A DNA stretch of 64,000 bases from contig NZ_QRAP01000003.1 of assembly GCF_003363015.1 (NCBI RefSeq), positions 366,476 through 430,475 of the forward strand. The letters run 5' to 3'. The notes below the pieces were generated by a model, which was given only the letters and a program-made list of their open reading frames with translations, did not search any database and was not told the DNA's origin. This document shows, one piece after another, positions 45,099-56,008 of this stretch. Position 1 is the stretch's first letter. Every line of letters starts with the position of its first letter. Made by a program: the position numbers and the translations under genes. This DNA is from Enterobacillus tribolii. GTDB lineage: Bacteria > Pseudomonadota > Gammaproteobacteria > Enterobacterales > Enterobacteriaceae.

Positions 45099-45725
45099 TC
45101 AAACTTGATTGAGCTTTAAAACCACCAGATGGCGCTCACCGTCCAGTGCCGGTACGTGTAATTTTTCAACCGACTCCAGCGCAATGCCCTGCGGCAAAGA
45201 CGCAAGCTCATCATCCGGACGTGTTCCTTTAAGTGCGTAAAAACGCCCTTTCTCCGGTTCGGGGAGATGGCGGCACCAGGAAACCATATCCTGCAAAGAC
45301 GCAAATGCCCTGCTGATCACGCCGTCGAAAGGCGGCTGTGCCGGAAACTCTTCAACCCGGCTCTGCACCGGCTCAATATTGCTTAATTTGAGTTCATGCT
45401 GAACCTGCCGCAGGAAACGAATGCGTTTTCCCAGGCTGTCCAGCAGAGTGAACTGCGCGTCAGGCATCATGATGGAAAGCGGTATACCCGGTAATCCGGG
45501 GCCGGTTCCCACGTCGATGAAACGTGTTCCGCGCAGGAACGGCGCCACAACGATACTGTCCAGAATATGGCGAACCAGCATTTGCTCAGGATCGCGCACA
45601 GACGTCAGGTTATAGGCCTTGTTCCACTTGTGCAGCATCCCGACGTAATCCAGCAATTGTTGTTTCTGCTTACCGGTCAGCGTAATGCCGGCCTGGTCCA
45701 AAAGCACGTCGAGTCGTTGTTGCAC
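45099..45725 (-). CDS. rsmG: 16S rRNA (guanine527-N7)-methyltransferase RsmG
   Basis: SAM-dependent methyltransferase (formerly GidB) that modifies G527 of 16S rRNA; its loss gives low-level streptomycin resistance in many bacteria. The 208 residues include the SAM motif [17 protein letters not shown] and, before it, [20 protein letters not shown]. The catalytic-region sequence [13 protein letters not shown] follows. It lies 111 bases after mnmG, with a terminator-like hairpin between. Confidence 0.97.
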   Translation of the reverse strand: MQQRLDVLLDQAGITLTGKQKQQLLDYVGMLHKWNKAYNLTSVRDPEQMLVRHILDSIVVAPFLRGTRFIDVGTGPGLPGIPLSIMMPDAQFTLLDSLGKRIRFLRQVQHELKLSNIEPVQSRVEEFPAQPPFDGVISRAFASLQDMVSWCRHLPEPEKGRFYALKGTRPDDELASLPQGIALESVEKLHVPALDGERHLVVLKLNQV

Positions 45726-45800
45726 AAAAAACCTCGGTTTATGAAAAATATCAGGCGCTATGATGCAGGGAATTCGCGGCAGAAGAAAGCCTAAGACACG

Positions 45801-45824
45801 AAAACCGCCGTTTCAGGCGGTTTT
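45801..45824 (-). terminator. Hairpin/terminator between mnmG and rsmG
   Basis: AAAACCGCC (45801-45809) and GGCGGTTTT (45816-45824) pair perfectly with a 6-base loop. The T run is TTTTCGTG on the minus strand, so termination is likely partial, letting some message reach rsmG. Confidence 0.7.
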
Positions 45825-45836
45825 CTGTGACAAGGT

Positions 45837-47726
45837 TCAGGCACTGCGGCGCAACAAACCCTGTTTTTTCAGCCAAACCAGTAGAATAGAGATAGCCGCC
45901 GGCGTAATACCGGAAATGCGCGAAGCCTGACCAATCGATCCCGGCTTGTGATCGTTAAGCTTGGCGATCACCTCGTTAGACAGCCCGGAAACCTGGCGGT
46001 AATCAAGATCGGCCGGCAACAGGGCGTTCTCATTACGCAGCTGCTTTTCGATCTCTTCCTGCTGACGGGCGATATAACCCTCGTATTTGACCTGAATCTC
46101 TACCTGTTCCGCCGCCTGTTCATCCTCCAGCGCAGGCGCGAAGCTGTTCAGCCCGCTCAGCAGACGGTAATCCATTTCCGGCCGGCGCAGCAACTCTTCG
46201 CCGTTCGCCTCTTTGGATAACGGTGTTTTCAGCAGCGCATTGATTTCACTTACATTATCAGAGTGGGGGTGAACCCAGATATCACGCAGGCGCTGGCGTT
46301 CACGTTCGATGTTTTCCAGCTTCTCGTTGTAGCGCGCCCAGCGAACGTCATCCACCAGCCCTAATGCCCGCCCGGTTTCAGTGAGGCGCAGATCGGCGTT
46401 ATCTTCACGCAGCATCAGGCGATATTCCGCACGGGACGTAAACATCCGGTAAGGTTCTTTGGTTCCGAGAGTGCAGAGGTCATCCACCAGCACGCTAAGA
46501 TAAGCCTGATCGCGACGCGGCGACCAACCTTCTTCGTCCGAAGCGAAACGGCCGGCGTTCATACCGGCCAGCAGCCCCTGAGCCGCCGCTTCTTCATACC
46601 CTGTCGTGCCGTTAATCTGTCCGGCAAAAAACAACCCCTGAATATATTTGCTTTCCAGCGTTTGTTTCAGATCGCGCGGATCGAAGAAATCATACTCAAT
46701 GGCATAACCCGGACGAACAATGCGGGCATTTTGCATACCTTCCATCGAACGGACGATTTGCATTTGCACGTCAAACGGCAGGCTGGTTGAGATGCCGTTG
46801 GGATAGATTTCATTGCTGGTCAGTCCTTCCGGTTCGAGGAAGATCTGATGCGCATTACGGTCGGCAAACCGCATGACTTTGTCTTCGATCGACGGGCAGT
46901 AACGCGGGCCGATCCCTTCGATGATCCCGGCATACATCGGGCTGCGATCGAGATTATTACGGATCGCCTCATGGGTGCGTTCGTTGGTATGGGTGATGTA
47001 ACACGGAATTTGACGCGGATGCTGCGCAGCATTCCCCAGGAAAGAGAACACCGGCGCCGGGTCGTCACCATGCTGCGCGGCAAGCACGCTGAAGTCGATC
47101 GTACGGGCGTCGATACGCGGCGGTGTGCCGGTTTTCAACCGGTTTACCCGCAACGGCAGCTCACGCAGACGGCGTGACAGCGCGATCGATGGCGGATCGC
47201 CGGCCCGGCCGCCGCTGTAATTTTCCAGACCGATATGGATTTTGCCGTCCAGAAAGGTACCGACAGTCAGCACAACCGCACGGGCGCGAAACTTCAGCCC
47301 CATTTGGGTAACGGCACCAACGACGCGATCGTTCTCAACGATAAGATCCTCAACCGCCTGCTGGAAGATCATCAGGTTGGGCTGGTTCTCCAGCGCAGTA
47401 CGTACCGCTTGTTTATACAGCACCCTGTCAGCCTGAGCGCGGGTTGCACGTACCGCCGGGCCTTTGCTGACATTCAGGGTCCGGAACTGGATCCCGGCAT
47501 GATCAATCGCGGTCGCCATCAGCCCGCCGAGTGCATCGACTTCCCTGACCAGATGTCCTTTCCCGATCCCGCCGATCGCCGGATTACAGGACATTTGTCC
47601 CAGCGTATCAATATTGTGCGTCAGCAGCAGGGTCTGACGTCCCATACGGGCCGCCGCCATTGCCGCTTCGGTACCGGCATGACCGCCACCGATAACGATG
47701 ACGTCAAAAGGATCTGAATAGAACAT
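45837..47726 (-). CDS. mnmG: tRNA uridine-5-carboxymethylaminomethyl modification enzyme MnmG
   Basis: FAD-binding partner of MnmE (formerly GidA) in wobble uridine modification. The 629 residues equal E. coli. The Rossmann motif [17 protein letters not shown] is at 13-29. The two conserved cysteine/FAD segments and [12 protein letters not shown] follow, and the C-terminal helical domain ends [15 protein letters not shown]. The gene reads away from oriC, and its transcription is thought to influence initiation in E. coli. Confidence 0.99.
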   Translation of the reverse strand: MFYSDPFDVIVIGGGHAGTEAAMAAARMGRQTLLLTHNIDTLGQMSCNPAIGGIGKGHLVREVDALGGLMATAIDHAGIQFRTLNVSKGPAVRATRAQADRVLYKQAVRTALENQPNLMIFQQAVEDLIVENDRVVGAVTQMGLKFRARAVVLTVGTFLDGKIHIGLENYSGGRAGDPPSIALSRRLRELPLRVNRLKTGTPPRIDARTIDFSVLAAQHGDDPAPVFSFLGNAAQHPRQIPCYITHTNERTHEAIRNNLDRSPMYAGIIEGIGPRYCPSIEDKVMRFADRNAHQIFLEPEGLTSNEIYPNGISTSLPFDVQMQIVRSMEGMQNARIVRPGYAIEYDFFDPRDLKQTLESKYIQGLFFAGQINGTTGYEEAAAQGLLAGMNAGRFASDEEGWSPRRDQAYLSVLVDDLCTLGTKEPYRMFTSRAEYRLMLREDNADLRLTETGRALGLVDDVRWARYNEKLENIERERQRLRDIWVHPHSDNVSEINALLKTPLSKEANGEELLRRPEMDYRLLSGLNSFAPALEDEQAAEQVEIQVKYEGYIARQQEEIEKQLRNENALLPADLDYRQVSGLSNEVIAKLNDHKPGSIGQASRISGITPAAISILLVWLKKQGLLRRSA

Positions 47727-47846
47727 GGAACTGTACCTCGTGATGATCTTAATGCGGGGATCGTCTGATGATCCGCCGGGGTGAGGATTCTACTCAAGTT
47801 TAGCCAATGCGCCAACCTGGGCGGGAGAACCGTTAAGTATTAAAAA

Positions 47847-48091
47847 GATCTTTTTTATTTAAAGATCTCTTTATTAGATCTTCTATTAGGATCGCGATCC
47901 TCTGTGGATAACCGATTATTCGCAAGAAGGATCAATGTGATATTGAGGATCATTTGCTGTGGACGAGAAGTGATCCCAGGCAGGATAAGCTGGGATCATT
48001 TATCATGGTTATGCACAGAACAAAAAATGAGCTTCGGTTGTTCTTTGGATAACTACTGGTTATTTGCGGTTTATCACTAAACTTATCCACA
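47847..48091. other. oriC: Chromosomal replication origin oriC
   Basis: The duplex-unwinding region has three 13-mers beginning GATCT: L (47847-47859), M (47864-47876) and R (47877-47889). DnaA sites are R1 TGTGGATAA (47903-47911), R2 TTATGCACA (48009-48017), an R3-type TTTGGATAA (48044-48052) and R4 TTATCCACA (48083-48091). Nine GATC Dam/SeqA sites lie inside, at 47847, 47864, 47877, 47890, 47896, 47930, 47948, 47972 and 47994, and two more just outside. The site lies between mnmG and mioC as in E. coli, and the conserved AAGCTGGGATCA and GTTGTTCTTTGGATAACTAC segments (two short matches) also agree. No clear IHF consensus is visible. Confidence 0.97.
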
Positions 48092-48104
48092 AACCGGCGT
48101 TAGC

Positions 48105-48557
48105 TTATCGTGCTTTTTTCAGTAAAGTGATCCAATTTTTCACCCATTCCCCGGCCGGATCTTCCGGAATCTCGTGTTGGGTTACATCAATTTCCAGTAC
48201 ATCGCCGATCCGGCGGGCGCCGAATGCGCTCAGGATGCGATCCACGGTTTTAATACCTCCGCAGAAGGTGTCGTATTCGCTGCTGCCAAGCCCTACCGCG
48301 CCAAAGCGCAGATTTGTCAGATCCGGCTGGCGGGTTTCGATCTGCTCAAACAGTGGTTCGAGGTTATCCGGCAGGTTGCCGGCGCCATGCGTAGAGGTGA
48401 TGACCAGCCATAACCCTTCCGTCGTTACTTCTTCTATTTCCGGGCCGTGCAGGGTCTCCGTGCTGTATCCGGCTTCTTCCAGCTTTTCAGCCAGATGTTC
48501 CGCCACATATTCCGCACTGCCCAGCGTGCTGCCGCTAATCAGGGTAATGTCTGCCAT
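48105..48557 (-). CDS. mioC: Flavodoxin-like protein MioC
   Basis: FMN-binding flavodoxin linked in E. coli to biotin synthase activity in vitro and to transcription through oriC. The start is set at the ATG at 48557 (MADITLISGSTLGS), giving 150 residues against 147; the TTG upstream at 48569 is less likely. The FMN phosphate loop is SGSTLGSAEYVAEHLAE, and the flavin-contact segments STHGAGNLPDN and GLGSSEYDTFCGG follow. It reads toward oriC, only 13 bases from R4. A DnaA-box-like TGTGGGTAA lies upstream at 48623-48631. Confidence 0.95.
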   Translation of the reverse strand: MADITLISGSTLGSAEYVAEHLAEKLEEAGYSTETLHGPEIEEVTTEGLWLVITSTHGAGNLPDNLEPLFEQIETRQPDLTNLRFGAVGLGSSEYDTFCGGIKTVDRILSAFGARRIGDVLEIDVTQHEIPEDPAGEWVKNWITLLKKAR

Positions 48558-48622
48558 AGATGATCCCAACCTCGTTCAAAATCCGGTGGCTATTGTATGC
48601 TGTGAAACCGCTGGGATCTACC

Positions 48623-48631
48623 TGTGGGTAA
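48623..48631 (-). promoter_or_regulatory. DnaA-box-like site upstream of mioC
   Basis: TGTGGGTAA differs from the consensus TGTGGATAA at one base and lies 66 bases before the mioC start. E. coli has a DnaA box in the mioC promoter that represses it. A -10-like TACAAT (48597-48592 on the minus strand) is nearby, without a clear -35. Confidence 0.45.
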
Positions 48632-48663
48632 TAGGGGGATGATTACGGATAACCTGGCGATCG

Positions 48664-49125
48664 TTATGGTGCAATGTCGCGCATGATGGGGTTTTGCAGG
48701 GAGATCAGGGTTTCCGTGGACTGTATTTCGTCAATTGTCTGGATCTTGTTGATAAGTACGTTTTGCAGCGCATCGATCGAGCGGGTCATGACTTTAATAA
48801 AGATGCTGTAGTGGCCGGTGGTGTAATACGCCTCCACCACCTCTTCCAGGCTTTCCAGTTTGCTCAGGGCGGAAGGGTAGTCTTTGGCGCTTTTGAGGAT
48901 GATGCCGATAAAACAGCATACGTCGTAACCCAGCTTTTTCGGGCTGATCCTGACGCAGGCGCCGGTAATGATGCCAGCTTGTTTCATTTTTTCCACGCGG
49001 ACGTGGATCGTTCCGGGGCTGACGTTGAACTGCTTGGCCAATTCGGCGTAGGGCGTGCGTGCATTTTCCATTAATGCTTCCAGGATGCCCCGATCGAGAT
49101 TGTCGATTTGATAATTATCGGCCAT
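48664..49125 (-). CDS. asnC: Lrp-family regulator AsnC
   Basis: Asparagine-responsive transcription factor of the Lrp/AsnC family that activates asnA. The start at 49125 (MADNYQIDNLDRGILEALM) gives 153 residues against 152. The helix-turn-helix runs about 20-60 (RTPYAELAKQFNVSPGTIHVR, counted in two parts). The RAM effector domain follows, with KSAKDYPSALSKLESLEEV and AYYTTGHYSIFIK. The divergent asnA starts 154 bases away, and the shared gap should hold the AsnC operator. Confidence 0.96.
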   Translation of the reverse strand: MADNYQIDNLDRGILEALMENARTPYAELAKQFNVSPGTIHVRVEKMKQAGIITGACVRISPKKLGYDVCCFIGIILKSAKDYPSALSKLESLEEVVEAYYTTGHYSIFIKVMTRSIDALQNVLINKIQTIDEIQSTETLISLQNPIMRDIAP

Positions 49126-49279
49126 TTTTTCCCTCTTCTTTTGCACAAAATACATTGCAGATGGGATAAAAATGAAGGATCAAAAGTGAAATAGCAATAT
49201 TTATTGTTGAATATTGAATTCTGTGGGCGTTTTGTTGCTTAATCATCTTAACAGAGACAGCGTAATTGTGAGAACGGCA

Positions 49280-50272
49280 ATGGAAAAGCAATTTATACAA
49301 AAACAACAACAGATCAGCTTCGTAAAATCTTCTTTCTCCCGCCAGCTGGAAGAGCGCCTGGGCTTAATTGAAGTTCAGGCGCCAATCCTGAGCCGTCTGG
49401 GTGACGGAACGCAGGATAACCTGTCCGGTACGGAAAAGGCAGTACAGGTAAAGGTGAAGAGCCTGCCGGGAGAGACGTTTGAAGTGGTGCACTCACTGGC
49501 GAAGTGGAAGCGTCAGACGCTGGGAATGCATGACTTTGGCCCGGGAGAAGGCCTTTATACGCATATGAAAGCGCTGCGTCCGGATGAAGATCGCCTGAGC
49601 CCGATTCACTCCGTATATGTCGATCAGTGGGACTGGGAAAAAGTGATGGGCGACGGACAGCGTACGCCGGATTACCTGAAAAAGACGGTCCGCACCATCT
49701 ATGCAGCAATCAAGGCCACCGAAGCGGAAGTCGCGGAAAGATACGGTTTGACGCCGTTCCTGCCGGACGACATTCATTTCGTGCACACTGAAATGCTGGC
49801 CCGCCGTTTCCCGGATCTGGATGGTAAAGGCCGTGAGCGCGCTATTGCCAAAGAGCTGGGCGCGGTATTCCTGATTGGCATCGGTGGCAAACTGTCTGAC
49901 GGTAAAGCGCATGACGTACGTGCGCCGGACTACGACGACTGGACGTCCCCGGGCGAAGAAGGTTTTGGCGGCCTGAACGGCGATATTCTGGTGTGGAACC
50001 CGGTGCTGGAAGATGCGTTTGAGCTTTCCTCTATGGGGATCCGCGTGGACGCCGAGGCGCTTAAGCGTCAGTTGGCGCTGACCAAAGACGAAGAGCGCAT
50101 CAAACTGGAATGGCATCAGGCCCTGCTGCGCGGCGATATGCCGCAGACCATCGGCGGCGGTATCGGTCAGTCGCGTCTGGTAATGCTGCTGCTGCAGCAA
50201 CAGCATATTGGTCAGGTTCAGTGTGGCGTATGGTCGCCGGAAATTCGCAGCCAGGTGAGTGCGATCCTGTAA
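49280..50272 (+). CDS. asnA: Aspartate-ammonia ligase (asparagine synthetase A)
   Basis: Ammonia-dependent asparagine synthetase. The start at 49280 ([19 protein letters not shown]) yields 330 residues, the E. coli length; upstream in-frame ATG at 49214 is rejected. The fold resembles class II aminoacyl-tRNA synthetases: [17 protein letters not shown] near the start, [10 protein letters not shown], and the motif 3-like [14 protein letters not shown] near the end. The stop abuts the convergent viaA stop directly (50272/50273). Confidence 0.98.
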   Translation: MEKQFIQKQQQISFVKSSFSRQLEERLGLIEVQAPILSRLGDGTQDNLSGTEKAVQVKVKSLPGETFEVVHSLAKWKRQTLGMHDFGPGEGLYTHMKALRPDEDRLSPIHSVYVDQWDWEKVMGDGQRTPDYLKKTVRTIYAAIKATEAEVAERYGLTPFLPDDIHFVHTEMLARRFPDLDGKGRERAIAKELGAVFLIGIGGKLSDGKAHDVRAPDYDDWTSPGEEGFGGLNGDILVWNPVLEDAFELSSMGIRVDAEALKRQLALTKDEERIKLEWHQALLRGDMPQTIGGGIGQSRLVMLLLQQQHIGQVQCGVWSPEIRSQVSAIL

Positions 50273-51727
50273 TCAGCGTTTCCAGCGGCGCAGCAGACGG
50301 CCTTTTATGCCGGTATCGAAACGCCAGATGTGATCGAAAATACGCATAATGCCGGGTTTCCCGTGCTCAGAAACGGCCACCGCATGAAAACGGTGGCCGT
50401 TTTGTTCCTGTAATGCGCCTATTTGCCTGATAACGTCGTCCGGCAACCGTTGGGCGATAAAATCGGATATCACGACCGCATCTGCCTGCCGCCATGCCGA
50501 CTGTCTCATCAACGCCGCCGTTGCCGCCAGGCAACGGGCCAGATCTGTACCGCCGCGAAAGCGCTGGGCCAGAAAGCGTATGGCCTGTTCAATGCCGTTA
50601 TCGGCCGTTAACTCAAAACTGACGATATCGCTGGAAAACAACGTGACGTAGCAACGGCGGTTATCCGCCAGGGCGATGCGCAATAAGGCCAGGCAAAATG
50701 CTTTGGCGCACTGTTCGTTGAATCCGCCCATTGAACCGGAAGTATCCACGCAGACGATAAAGGGGCCGCGCGGCTGTTGTTCGTCCTGGTTATAAACCAC
50801 CGGGCGCTGAAACTGATGTTCGCGCCAAACGTCTCCCTGAAGGCGATAAGTCAGCAGGCGTTTTTCCAGCAAGCGGCGGTAAAATTCGAACTCAAGATCG
50901 CTGATGCCCAGCGTGACCAGCTCTGTCGGCAGCAGGCGCAGAATGTCGTCGCTTTGCCAGATACCGCTGACTTCCTCGGGAACGGCTGCCGGCTCCCTGA
51001 TCATGATGTGGTGGGTTTCCTGATGCGTACTCTGCCGCGTTTCCGCACTGGCTATCCGGCTGCGGCCGAGCTGTTGCGCCAGTTTTTGCAGCTCCGGCTG
51101 GTGGGATAAAAACTCCCCGTATTGCACCAGAAGCTTGCTGTCTCCCTGATGCAGTCTGCTGCGGCTGAGATCCCATAGCCGTCCGGCCGCATTTTCATTT
51201 TCCACCAGTACCGGCTCAAGGGCGCCGCTGAGTTGCAGGCGCTGTTCAAGCTCAGCCTGTAACTGCTGACGTTCCTGTTCCATGACCTGATGGTGCAACG
51301 TCAGCGTTCTGGCGATCAGGCTGATGCGCCAGCGCTGGATGAAGAGCGTCTGGAAGCTGTCGCTGCGCGGCGTGTTATCGGGAGGGCACAGCGCCTCGGC
51401 TTCCGGGTAAAAAGGCGATTCCTGTTGCTTTATCACCGAGAGGGTTTCCGGCAGTTGCTGGAAAAAATCGGCGTTGGTGAGGCGCTGTTGGTGCTGGAAA
51501 AGGGTGAACTCCCTCGCCAGCGCTTCGGGAACCGCCGTGTCTTTCAGGCGCTGCTGTAAACGCAGGCGCCACTGCGGATGCTCCTTAAGCAGGGCCTGTT
51601 TCAGGCGCGGAAATTTTTCAAAAAAAACGGCTAACTGGGGCGCTGCCATAAGACCAATGATGAAGTCTTGCAGCAGCTCCTGCTCGTTCATGATCAGAAA
51701 CGTTTCCAGCGCTTCCAGGCTAAGCAT
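50273..51727 (-). CDS. viaA: VWA-domain protein ViaA, partner of RavA
   Basis: Partner of the MoxR ATPase RavA; in E. coli the pair is linked to respiratory complexes, lipid binding and aminoglycoside sensitivity. The ATG at 51727 gives 484 residues. The N-terminal helical region includes [16 protein letters not shown]. The C-terminal von Willebrand A domain has an intact [13 protein letters not shown] near residue 330, the RGGTD loop and ISDF. The start overlaps the ravA stop by 8 bases, so expression is coupled. It ends tail to tail with asnA. Confidence 0.96.
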   Translation of the reverse strand: MLSLEALETFLIMNEQELLQDFIIGLMAAPQLAVFFEKFPRLKQALLKEHPQWRLRLQQRLKDTAVPEALAREFTLFQHQQRLTNADFFQQLPETLSVIKQQESPFYPEAEALCPPDNTPRSDSFQTLFIQRWRISLIARTLTLHHQVMEQERQQLQAELEQRLQLSGALEPVLVENENAAGRLWDLSRSRLHQGDSKLLVQYGEFLSHQPELQKLAQQLGRSRIASAETRQSTHQETHHIMIREPAAVPEEVSGIWQSDDILRLLPTELVTLGISDLEFEFYRRLLEKRLLTYRLQGDVWREHQFQRPVVYNQDEQQPRGPFIVCVDTSGSMGGFNEQCAKAFCLALLRIALADNRRCYVTLFSSDIVSFELTADNGIEQAIRFLAQRFRGGTDLARCLAATAALMRQSAWRQADAVVISDFIAQRLPDDVIRQIGALQEQNGHRFHAVAVSEHGKPGIMRIFDHIWRFDTGIKGRLLRRWKR

Positions 51728-53237
51728 GTTCAATGCCTTTCAGCGAGGCGGTGAATGCCCGGAGCTTTTCTTCGATTGCTAACAAACTGGCTTCTATGTC
51801 GGCTAACCAGCTTTTACTGGCGAACAAATTGGGCTGGTGGCTGGAGAATAAATGCCTTTGTTCCAGCAGCATTTTTTCTATACCGTCAATTTTTTCCCTG
51901 ATTTCCGGCGGAACCTGGCAGTTTGCCTGTCCGGGGAGGGAAAGCGGGGTGCTTTGATAGCTGATATCCCGTAACTGGAGCTGGTGTTTTTCATCCACGG
52001 TTAAATCAACCGGCAGGGCAAACCCGATACCGTTTAGCTTCGCCTTGATTTCACCGCCTTTTTGCAGCCAGCGGGCAAGCTCTGAAGACTCCAGCACCAG
52101 GTGTGTGACCTGCATGTCGTGCAGGGTAAGCGGCTGAAACAGCATCAGCGTAACTTTTCCGCCGGGGAAGTTTTCCGGCAGAAGATGCTGGGGCTTGCGG
52201 TTAAACAGGCCTGATTTAGTCTCCAGCGTAATGGCCTGTTGTTGGCTTTGTTGGCGCTGCGCCTGCAACCAGGCACCTTCGGCCTGCTGCAACTTCAACA
52301 GAAGTGACTGCTGGTGATAAGCCTGATCGGTCAGCATTTGCTTTATTTGCTGATTGAGTAACTGGCGTGACGAAAGATCGTGCCACAGGCACTCTTTGAG
52401 CAGGATCATATCGAGCGGCGCAATTTCCTGGCGTCCGCTGAAGAACGCGCAGGCCTGCAATAGCTTCAGCGCTTTTTTCCAGCGGCGGTCGGAAATATAG
52501 GGCGCATTGTCCAGTACGCCGATACGCTGGCGTAGCTGGAAAATCATATCAAAACAGTGGGTCGGCAGGCTGACTTTGCCAATCAGGGGTTGCCAGGCGT
52601 AGAATTCCTCATCGCTGATGCTGATGGATTCGGGAACCGGGTTGGCGTTTTCATCCTGGTTGCTGGTAATCAGCTGACGAAAGCTTTGTTTATCCTGGAC
52701 TTTATCCAGCCACAGGCGAATCAGCATGCGGTCATATAGTGCCTCAAGGCTGCTTTCGGCTTCCGGGAGTTCGTTGGATGCCGTCACCAGTAAACGCAGC
52801 GGAATGGGATCTTCGCTGTCGCCGTTGCGAAAGCGCCGTTCGTTAATCGCGGTGAGCAGCGTGTTGAGGATGGCCGGGCCGGCTTTCCAGATTTCATCAA
52901 GGAAGACTATTTCGGCCTCCGGCAAATAGCCTTTGGTTAAGCGCAGGTAGCGGCCGTCTTCCTTCAGCGCCTGGATGGAAAGCGGGCCGAAGACTTCTTC
53001 TGGCGTGGAGAAGCGCGTCATCAGGTATTCAAATGCGTTGGCGTGACGGAAAGCGAATTTCAGGCGGCGGGCAATCAGGCTTTTGGCGATGCCCGGCGGG
53101 CCGAGGAGAAATACGCTCTCTCCGCACAGGGCTGCCAGCAGGCAAAGACGGACGGCTTCCTGGCGTTCATACAGCCCTTCTTCCAGGGCATGGCTCAGGC
53201 GGGAAATACGTTCAGCAAGTTGGGCGGATTGCGTCAT
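51720..53237 (-). CDS. ravA: MoxR-family AAA+ ATPase RavA
   Basis: Hexameric ATPase that acts with ViaA and binds the lysine decarboxylase LdcI in E. coli. The start at 53237 ([19 protein letters not shown]) gives 505 residues against 498. Walker A is GPPGIAKS at 46-53, Walker B IVFLDE with D114 and E115, sensor 1 TASNELPE and the arginine finger region [10 protein letters not shown]. The C-terminal LARA discoidin-like domain and helical tail follow, and this region is more divergent and glutamine-rich ([19 protein letters not shown]). The frame upstream to 53267 is rejected. Confidence 0.96.
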   Translation of the reverse strand: MTQSAQLAERISRLSHALEEGLYERQEAVRLCLLAALCGESVFLLGPPGIAKSLIARRLKFAFRHANAFEYLMTRFSTPEEVFGPLSIQALKEDGRYLRLTKGYLPEAEIVFLDEIWKAGPAILNTLLTAINERRFRNGDSEDPIPLRLLVTASNELPEAESSLEALYDRMLIRLWLDKVQDKQSFRQLITSNQDENANPVPESISISDEEFYAWQPLIGKVSLPTHCFDMIFQLRQRIGVLDNAPYISDRRWKKALKLLQACAFFSGRQEIAPLDMILLKECLWHDLSSRQLLNQQIKQMLTDQAYHQQSLLLKLQQAEGAWLQAQRQQSQQQAITLETKSGLFNRKPQHLLPENFPGGKVTLMLFQPLTLHDMQVTHLVLESSELARWLQKGGEIKAKLNGIGFALPVDLTVDEKHQLQLRDISYQSTPLSLPGQANCQVPPEIREKIDGIEKMLLEQRHLFSSHQPNLFASKSWLADIEASLLAIEEKLRAFTASLKGIEHA

Positions 53238-53501
53238 AATATGATGTGTTCCTAACAGGGATTGCACAGTTTTATCTGCTCCCTGTGGCGTTGACCAGTG
53301 ATATTTTTTTATTTTACTTTGCTGATTTAATGACTTTTTCTAAGTTTATTCCGGGGTTGCGGTTAAAGGTTCAGTGAGTTTTTCCATTGCTTAAATGGTT
53401 AGAAACCCGACTGTTTCGTACATAATTGTGCGATTTCTGTGGGCGAACAGGATGTTAGGCACACGCATCGCTTGTGGATGTTCCATCAAAAGAAACGAGT
53501 T

Positions 53502-55370
53502 ATGAGTACAGAACAAAAACGTCCGATCGCCGCAGTCACGCTGGCCGCCATTGGGGTGGTCTATGGTGATATTGGCACCAGTCCCCTTTATACACTGCGG
53601 GAATGTTTTTCCAGCCACTACGGGTTCAGCGTAAAACCTGACATTGTTTTTGGCTTCCTCTCCCTGATCTTCTGGATGCAAATCATCATCGTATCGCTGA
53701 AATACCTGTGCTTTGTCATGCGTGCCGATAACGCGGGTGAAGGCGGCGTGTTAACGCTGATGTCGCTGGCGGGGCGAAATACCGCGCCGAAGGTTACCGC
53801 CGCGTTGGTGATCCTGGGGTTGATCGGCGGCAGCTTTTTTTATGGCGAGGTGGTTATTACGCCGGCGATTTCGGTGATGTCGGCGATTGAAGGACTGGAG
53901 ATCGCGGCGCCTTCCCTCGATCCTTATATTGTTCCGCTTTCCATCATTGTACTTACCTTACTGTTTTTTATTCAGAAACACGGTACGGGAAGCGTAGGGA
54001 AATTGTTCGCGCCGGTTATGTTGCTGTGGTTCCTTACTCTGGCCGTGCTGGGCGCGCGCAGCATTATTGGCAACCCGGAAGTGCTGGCGGCGCTGAATCC
54101 GAAGTGGGCCGTTCATTTTTTCCTTGAGTATCGTTCGCTCTCCTTCTTTGCGCTGGGCGCGGTGGTGCTGTCGATCACCGGGGTTGAGGCGTTGTATGCG
54201 GATATGGGGCACTTTGGTAAATACCCTATTCGATTGGCCTGGTTTACCGTCGTGATCCCCTCCCTGATGCTGAATTACTTCGGCCAGGGTGCTCTGCTGC
54301 TGAAAAATCCGGAAGCGATTAAAAACCCGTTCTTCCTGCTGGCGCCAGACTGGGCATTGATCCCGTTGCTTATTTTGGCGACGCTGGCGACGGTTATCGC
54401 CTCGCAGGCGGTGATCTCCGGCGTATTTTCCCTGACCCGCCAGGCGGTTCGTCTGGGGTATCTGCCGCCGATGCGTATTATTCATACGTCGGATATGGAG
54501 ATGGGGCAGATCTATATTCCGGCGATTAACTGGACGCTTTATATTGCCGTGGTGCTGGTGATCGCCAGCTTCGAGCACTCCAGCAACCTGGCGGCGGCTT
54601 ACGGGATCGCGGTGACCGGCACCATGGTGTTGACCAGCATTCTTTCCTGTACCGTGGCGGTGAAGAACTGGCACTGGAACCGTTACGTCGTGTATATCCT
54701 GCTGGCACTGCTGTTGGTTATGGATATTTCCCTGTTTTCGGCCAACGCGGTGAAAATTTTCTCCGGTGGCTGGCTACCGCTGACGCTGGGCTTGGTCATG
54801 TTCATTATTATGACGACCTGGAAAAGCGAGCGTTTCCGCCTGCTGCGCCGCCTGCATGAGCACGGTAACTCCCTGGAGGCGATGATTGCCTCATTGGAAA
54901 AATCTCCGCCGGTCAGGGTGCAGGGGACGGCGGTTTATATGTCGCGCGCGGTTAACGTCATTCCCTTTGCGTTGTTGCATAACCTTAAACATAACAAAGT
55001 GTTGCATGAGCGCGTGATTCTGCTGACGCTGCGCACGGAGGATGCGCCTTATGTGCATAACGTCCGGCGTGTCACAATTGAACAGTTGTCGCCAACCTTT
55101 TGGCGCGTCGTCGCCAGCTACGGCTTTAAGGAGACGCCCAACGTCGAGGAAATTTTCCATCGTTGTGGTCTGGAAGGGTTGCCGTGCCGGATTATGGAGA
55201 CGTCATTCTTCATGTCCCACGAGTCCCTTATTCTGGGCAACCGGCCCTGGTATCTTAAGGCGCGGGGGAAATTGTTCATGGCGCTCAGCCGTAATGCGCT
55301 GCAGGCTGCCGATCAGTTTGAAATTCCGCCCAACCGGGTCGTTGAGCTGGGTACGCAGGTCGAAATCTGA
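53502..55370 (+). CDS. kup: Low-affinity potassium transporter Kup
   Basis: Inner-membrane K+/H+ symporter of the KUP/HAK family, important at low pH and high osmolarity. The ATG at 53502 ([18 protein letters not shown]) gives 622 residues, exactly the E. coli length; the frame from 53439 is not used. The first helix carries [17 protein letters not shown], with its conserved acidic residue. About twelve membrane segments run to residue 440, followed by a cytoplasmic C-terminal domain ([29 protein letters not shown], read in two stretches). It stands alone between divergent ravA and the rbs operon. Confidence 0.98.
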   Translation: MSTEQKRPIAAVTLAAIGVVYGDIGTSPLYTLRECFSSHYGFSVKPDIVFGFLSLIFWMQIIIVSLKYLCFVMRADNAGEGGVLTLMSLAGRNTAPKVTAALVILGLIGGSFFYGEVVITPAISVMSAIEGLEIAAPSLDPYIVPLSIIVLTLLFFIQKHGTGSVGKLFAPVMLLWFLTLAVLGARSIIGNPEVLAALNPKWAVHFFLEYRSLSFFALGAVVLSITGVEALYADMGHFGKYPIRLAWFTVVIPSLMLNYFGQGALLLKNPEAIKNPFFLLAPDWALIPLLILATLATVIASQAVISGVFSLTRQAVRLGYLPPMRIIHTSDMEMGQIYIPAINWTLYIAVVLVIASFEHSSNLAAAYGIAVTGTMVLTSILSCTVAVKNWHWNRYVVYILLALLLVMDISLFSANAVKIFSGGWLPLTLGLVMFIIMTTWKSERFRLLRRLHEHGNSLEAMIASLEKSPPVRVQGTAVYMSRAVNVIPFALLHNLKHNKVLHERVILLTLRTEDAPYVHNVRRVTIEQLSPTFWRVVASYGFKETPNVEEIFHRCGLEGLPCRIMETSFFMSHESLILGNRPWYLKARGKLFMALSRNALQAADQFEIPPNRVVELGTQVEI

Positions 55371-55476
55371 TCTATCACCGGAGGGGGATTACCGCCCTCC
55401 GGTTACTATTCCCGATCATTTATTTTCCTCTTTATGCCGCTGCGCCGGCTGAATCGTTTCTTTTTTCCTGTGTCAG

Positions 55477-55566
55477 CGAAACGTTTCGATACTGATCACA
55501 ATTCCCGCCATATTTCATTGCCATCTGTGGGTCGGAACCTAAAATTCTCACTAGCGAAACGTTTCG
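55477..55566 (+). promoter_or_regulatory. rbs promoter region with two RbsR operators
   Basis: Two identical CGAAACGTTTCG palindromes occur at 55477-55488 and 55555-55566. The second extends to a perfect 16-base AGCGAAACGTTTCGCT (55553-55568). Centre spacing is 78 bases. Between them lie -35 TTGCCA (55518-55523) and -10 TAAAAT (55540-55545), 16 bases apart, so transcription should start near 55552, on the edge of the downstream operator. A CRP-like half site TCACA (55496-55500) is centred near -60 and overlaps the upstream operator. This predicts repression by RbsR, possibly with looping, and CRP activation. Confidence 0.85.
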
Positions 55567-55581
55567 CTCATGGGGTGAATT

Positions 55582-56001
55582 ATGAAAAAAGGCGCATTAC
55601 TCAATTCTGAACTCTCTTACCTTGTTTCCCGCCTGGGGCATACCGACACCGTGGTTATCGGCGACGCAGGGCTTCCCATTCCTGAAGGGCCGCAGCGTAT
55701 TGATTTGGCGTTAACCGCCGGCGTTCCCGGTTTTTTACAGGTTGCGGATGTCGTGACGCAGGAGATGCAGGTAGAGAAAGCGATTATTGCGCATGAGATG
55801 CCGAAAATTAACGCCCCGCTTCACCAACAGCTTATCGAGCTGCTGAAACAGCTTGAACAGCACCAGGGAAATACCATCAGCATTGAATACATCAGTCATG
55901 AACAATTCAAAACGCTGAGTAAGACCAGCCGCGCCGTGATTCGCAGCGGAGAATGTTCACCGTTCGCCAACGTGATACTGTGCGCCGGCGTTACCTTCTG
56001 A
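55582..56001 (+). CDS. rbsD: D-ribose pyranase
   Basis: Interconverts the beta-pyranose and beta-furanose forms of ribose, supplying the form used by RbsK. The 139 residues equal E. coli. The catalytic H20 is in SRLGHTDT and D28 in IGDAGLPIP; the C-terminal [10 protein letters not shown] supplies the tyrosine/phenyl side of the pocket at the decamer interface. First gene of rbsDACBKR, 14 bases after the extended operator; GGGGTGAATT is its ribosome site. Confidence 0.97.
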   Translation: MKKGALLNSELSYLVSRLGHTDTVVIGDAGLPIPEGPQRIDLALTAGVPGFLQVADVVTQEMQVEKAIIAHEMPKINAPLHQQLIELLKQLEQHQGNTISIEYISHEQFKTLSKTSRAVIRSGECSPFANVILCAGVTF

Positions 56002-56008
56002 GGCGCCT

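Noticed and set aside
47912..47960. IHF binding site in oriC near R1
   Set aside because: GATCAATGTGATATTG resembles the consensus but the spacing of the conserved halves does not fit on either strand.
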